A stretch of 64,000 nt of DNA from JAHECQ01 sp963775125. Lineage in GTDB: Bacteria; Actinomycetota; Acidimicrobiia; Acidimicrobiales; SZUA-35. Under the pieces are notes generated by a model that was not told where the DNA came from, ran no database searches, and saw only the letters and a list, made by a program, of their open reading frames with translations. The stretch lies in the NCBI GenBank assembly GCA_963775125.1, contig CAVZHQ010000007.1, positions 744,001 through 808,000 of the forward strand. Reading direction: 5' to 3'. Positions 63,011 through 64,000 of this stretch are shown here, one piece after another; within the stretch, counting starts at the first letter, position 1; each line of letters starts with the position of its first letter. The position numbers and the translations under genes are program-made.

Positions 63011-64000
63011 GTGCCACCCAGTCCAGCCACACCCAGTCCAGCCACACCCAGTCCAGCCACACCCACTCCAGCCGAGCGACCGGCGACCGAGCGGGATTCG
63101 CTTTCTCGAGATGGCATCGATGTCCTGGTCGTCGGTGGCGGGGCGGCTGGTGCGGTCATTGCCGCCCGAGCGAGTGAGAACCCGAACCTCCGAGTGGTTC
63201 TGCTCGACGCCGGGCCCGACTACTCACTCGCCTCCGATCTTCCCGATGACCTTCGTAACGGCCACGACAACTCCTATGTCGATCACGACTGGAAGTTGCG
63301 GTACCAGCCGAGCGGTGAGCGAAGCGACCGTTTCCCACGGGGCCGGGTGACCGGCGGATCCACGGCGGTCAACACCACCATTGCGCTGCGTGGCGTCCCG
63401 GCCGACTTCGATCACTGGGCATCGCTCGGCAACCCCGAGTGGGCGTGGCCGAACGTTCTCGAGGCCCACAACCGATCCGAACGAGACCTCGATTTCGGGA
63501 GCCAGCCCTATCACGGAGACGCCGGCCCGATCTCGGTGCGTCGTTGGACACCCGACGAACTCACGCCACCTCAGGCCGCCTTCATCGAAGCAGCCGTGGC
63601 CGCCGGCTTCCCGCGTTGCGATGACGTGAACGCTCCCGACGCCGTGGGCGTCGGGCCGATGGCGATGAACAAGCTCGGGCGACTCCGGATCTCGACGGCC
63701 ATCGGCTATCTGGCCTCCGCCCGGTTCCGCGACAACCTGACGATCCGGCCCGACACGACGGTGGCAAGGGTCCTCACCGAGCGAACGGCATCGGGGCTGC
63801 GGGCGACCGGTGTCGAGACCAGCGAGGGCGAGCGGATCAACGCCCGGCTCGTCGTGTTGTCGGCGGGGGCCATCCTGACCCCGGGCCTGCTGGTCCGATC
63901 GGGGGTCGGTCGCCGGGAGGAGCTCGACCGGCTGGGCATCGATGCGGTCGCGGTCGTCGATGGTGTCGGCGCGAACCTGGCCGATCATCCGGCGCTCGCC
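63011..64000 (+). CDS. GMC oxidoreductase (choline-dehydrogenase-like), runs off the window
   Basis: An open frame from GTG runs to the right edge, 330 codons without a stop. After a Pro-rich tail of PSPAT repeats, the FAD motif is IDVLVVGGGAAGAVIAARAS, followed by LRVVLLDAGPDYS. The PROSITE-type GMC segment is GRVTGGSTAVNTTIALRG, then FDHWASLGNPEWAWPNVLE. LVVLSAGAILTPGLLVRSGV is the second GMC signature. Active-site residues lie beyond the edge. It is an alcohol or choline-type dehydrogenase by family. The substrate is unknown, and it is distinct from the Cys-cluster GMC enzyme near 16 kb. Confidence 0.85.
   Translation, partial: MPPSPATPSPATPSPATPTPAERPATERDSLSRDGIDVLVVGGGAAGAVIAARASENPNLRVVLLDAGPDYSLASDLPDDLRNGHDNSYVDHDWKLRYQPSGERSDRFPRGRVTGGSTAVNTTIALRGVPADFDHWASLGNPEWAWPNVLEAHNRSERDLDFGSQPYHGDAGPISVRRWTPDELTPPQAAFIEAAVAAGFPRCDDVNAPDAVGVGPMAMNKLGRLRISTAIGYLASARFRDNLTIRPDTTVARVLTERTASGLRATGVETSEGERINARLVVLSAGAILTPGLLVRSGVGRREELDRLGIDAVAVVDGVGANLADHPALA
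63017..63073 (+). repeat. 15-bp tandem repeats encoding PSPAT at a protein N-terminus
   Basis: Three exact copies of CCCAGTCCAGCCACA and a partial fourth start six bases after the GTG of the GMC gene. In frame they encode PSPAT three times and then PTPA. They precede the FAD-binding domain and add a flexible tail. Confidence 0.9.

Noticed and set aside
1..64000. tRNA, rRNA, riboswitch, IS element or defence system
   Set aside because: I looked for cloverleaf-like structures, transposase or integrase motifs and known defence domains in the translated frames and found none I could support.

Overview
The window is high-GC DNA with dense, short-spaced genes and many GTG starts. Its content is typical of a free-living actinobacterium: several luciferase-like (F420/flavin) monooxygenases, a Ddn-type deazaflavin-dependent reductase, many acyl-CoA dehydrogenases and enoyl-CoA hydratases, SDRs, a SCO6745-type protein and a full glycogen locus. 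Acidimicrobiia is my best guess (inference; no rRNA or tRNA is visible to confirm it). I saw no prophage, IS element, CRISPR array, defence island or RNA gene.

Layout. 1-20.4 kb: catabolic and redox genes (VOC protein, quinone oxidoreductase, an orphan form-II CoxL-type molybdoenzyme, HpaB-type hydroxylase, DUF3500, acyl-CoA dehydrogenases, bicupin, OYE-type reductase, cholesterol-oxidase-like GMC enzyme, amidohydrolase), ending with a fold-I Orn/Lys/Arg decarboxylase. 20.4-30.7 kb: a photolyase, then the glycogen locus glgP-glgX-glgA (translationally coupled), convergent glgC and divergent glgB. 30.7-34.5 kb: a FIST protein, then a leftward tetR / retropepsin-like protease / RimK operon in which the RimK-type ligase carries a C-terminal RCK_C-like domain. 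34.8-39.2 kb: Ddn-like reductase, NAD-binding oxidoreductase, acyl-CoA dehydrogenase, ankyrin protein, hydrolase. 39.2-44.5 kb: a rightward six-gene run with two SDRs and two different SAM methyltransferases. 44.6-49.3 kb: a large secreted glucose/sorbosone-dehydrogenase-like protein with Thr-rich linkers and repeated beta domains, a lipoprotein and a YchJ protein. 49.4-60.1 kb: four luciferase-like monooxygenases with two enoyl-CoA hydratases, an amidohydrolase, an acyl-CoA-dehydrogenase-fold protein and an SDR, which together suggest oxygenation followed by CoA-ester breakdown. 60.2-64 kb: MFS transporter, D-aminoacylase, and a GMC oxidoreductase running off the end.

Three observations stand out beyond the gene list. 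(1) Intergenic elements at 11.6 kb and 34.7 kb share a rigid forward-forward-reverse-reverse arrangement of a 9-base motif with identical 29-38-29 spacing. A third element at 61.4 kb has unrelated sequence but the same architecture (30-36-30). (2) Short tandem repeats, mostly 14-16 bp, sit at gene starts or ends at about ten places. In three of them they copy the start/stop overlap itself and create mini-ORFs that bridge to the next gene. (3) Nine genes carry about fifteen frame breaks, several in G or T runs. They look like assembly indels rather than real gene decay, and the gene models below join the pieces.
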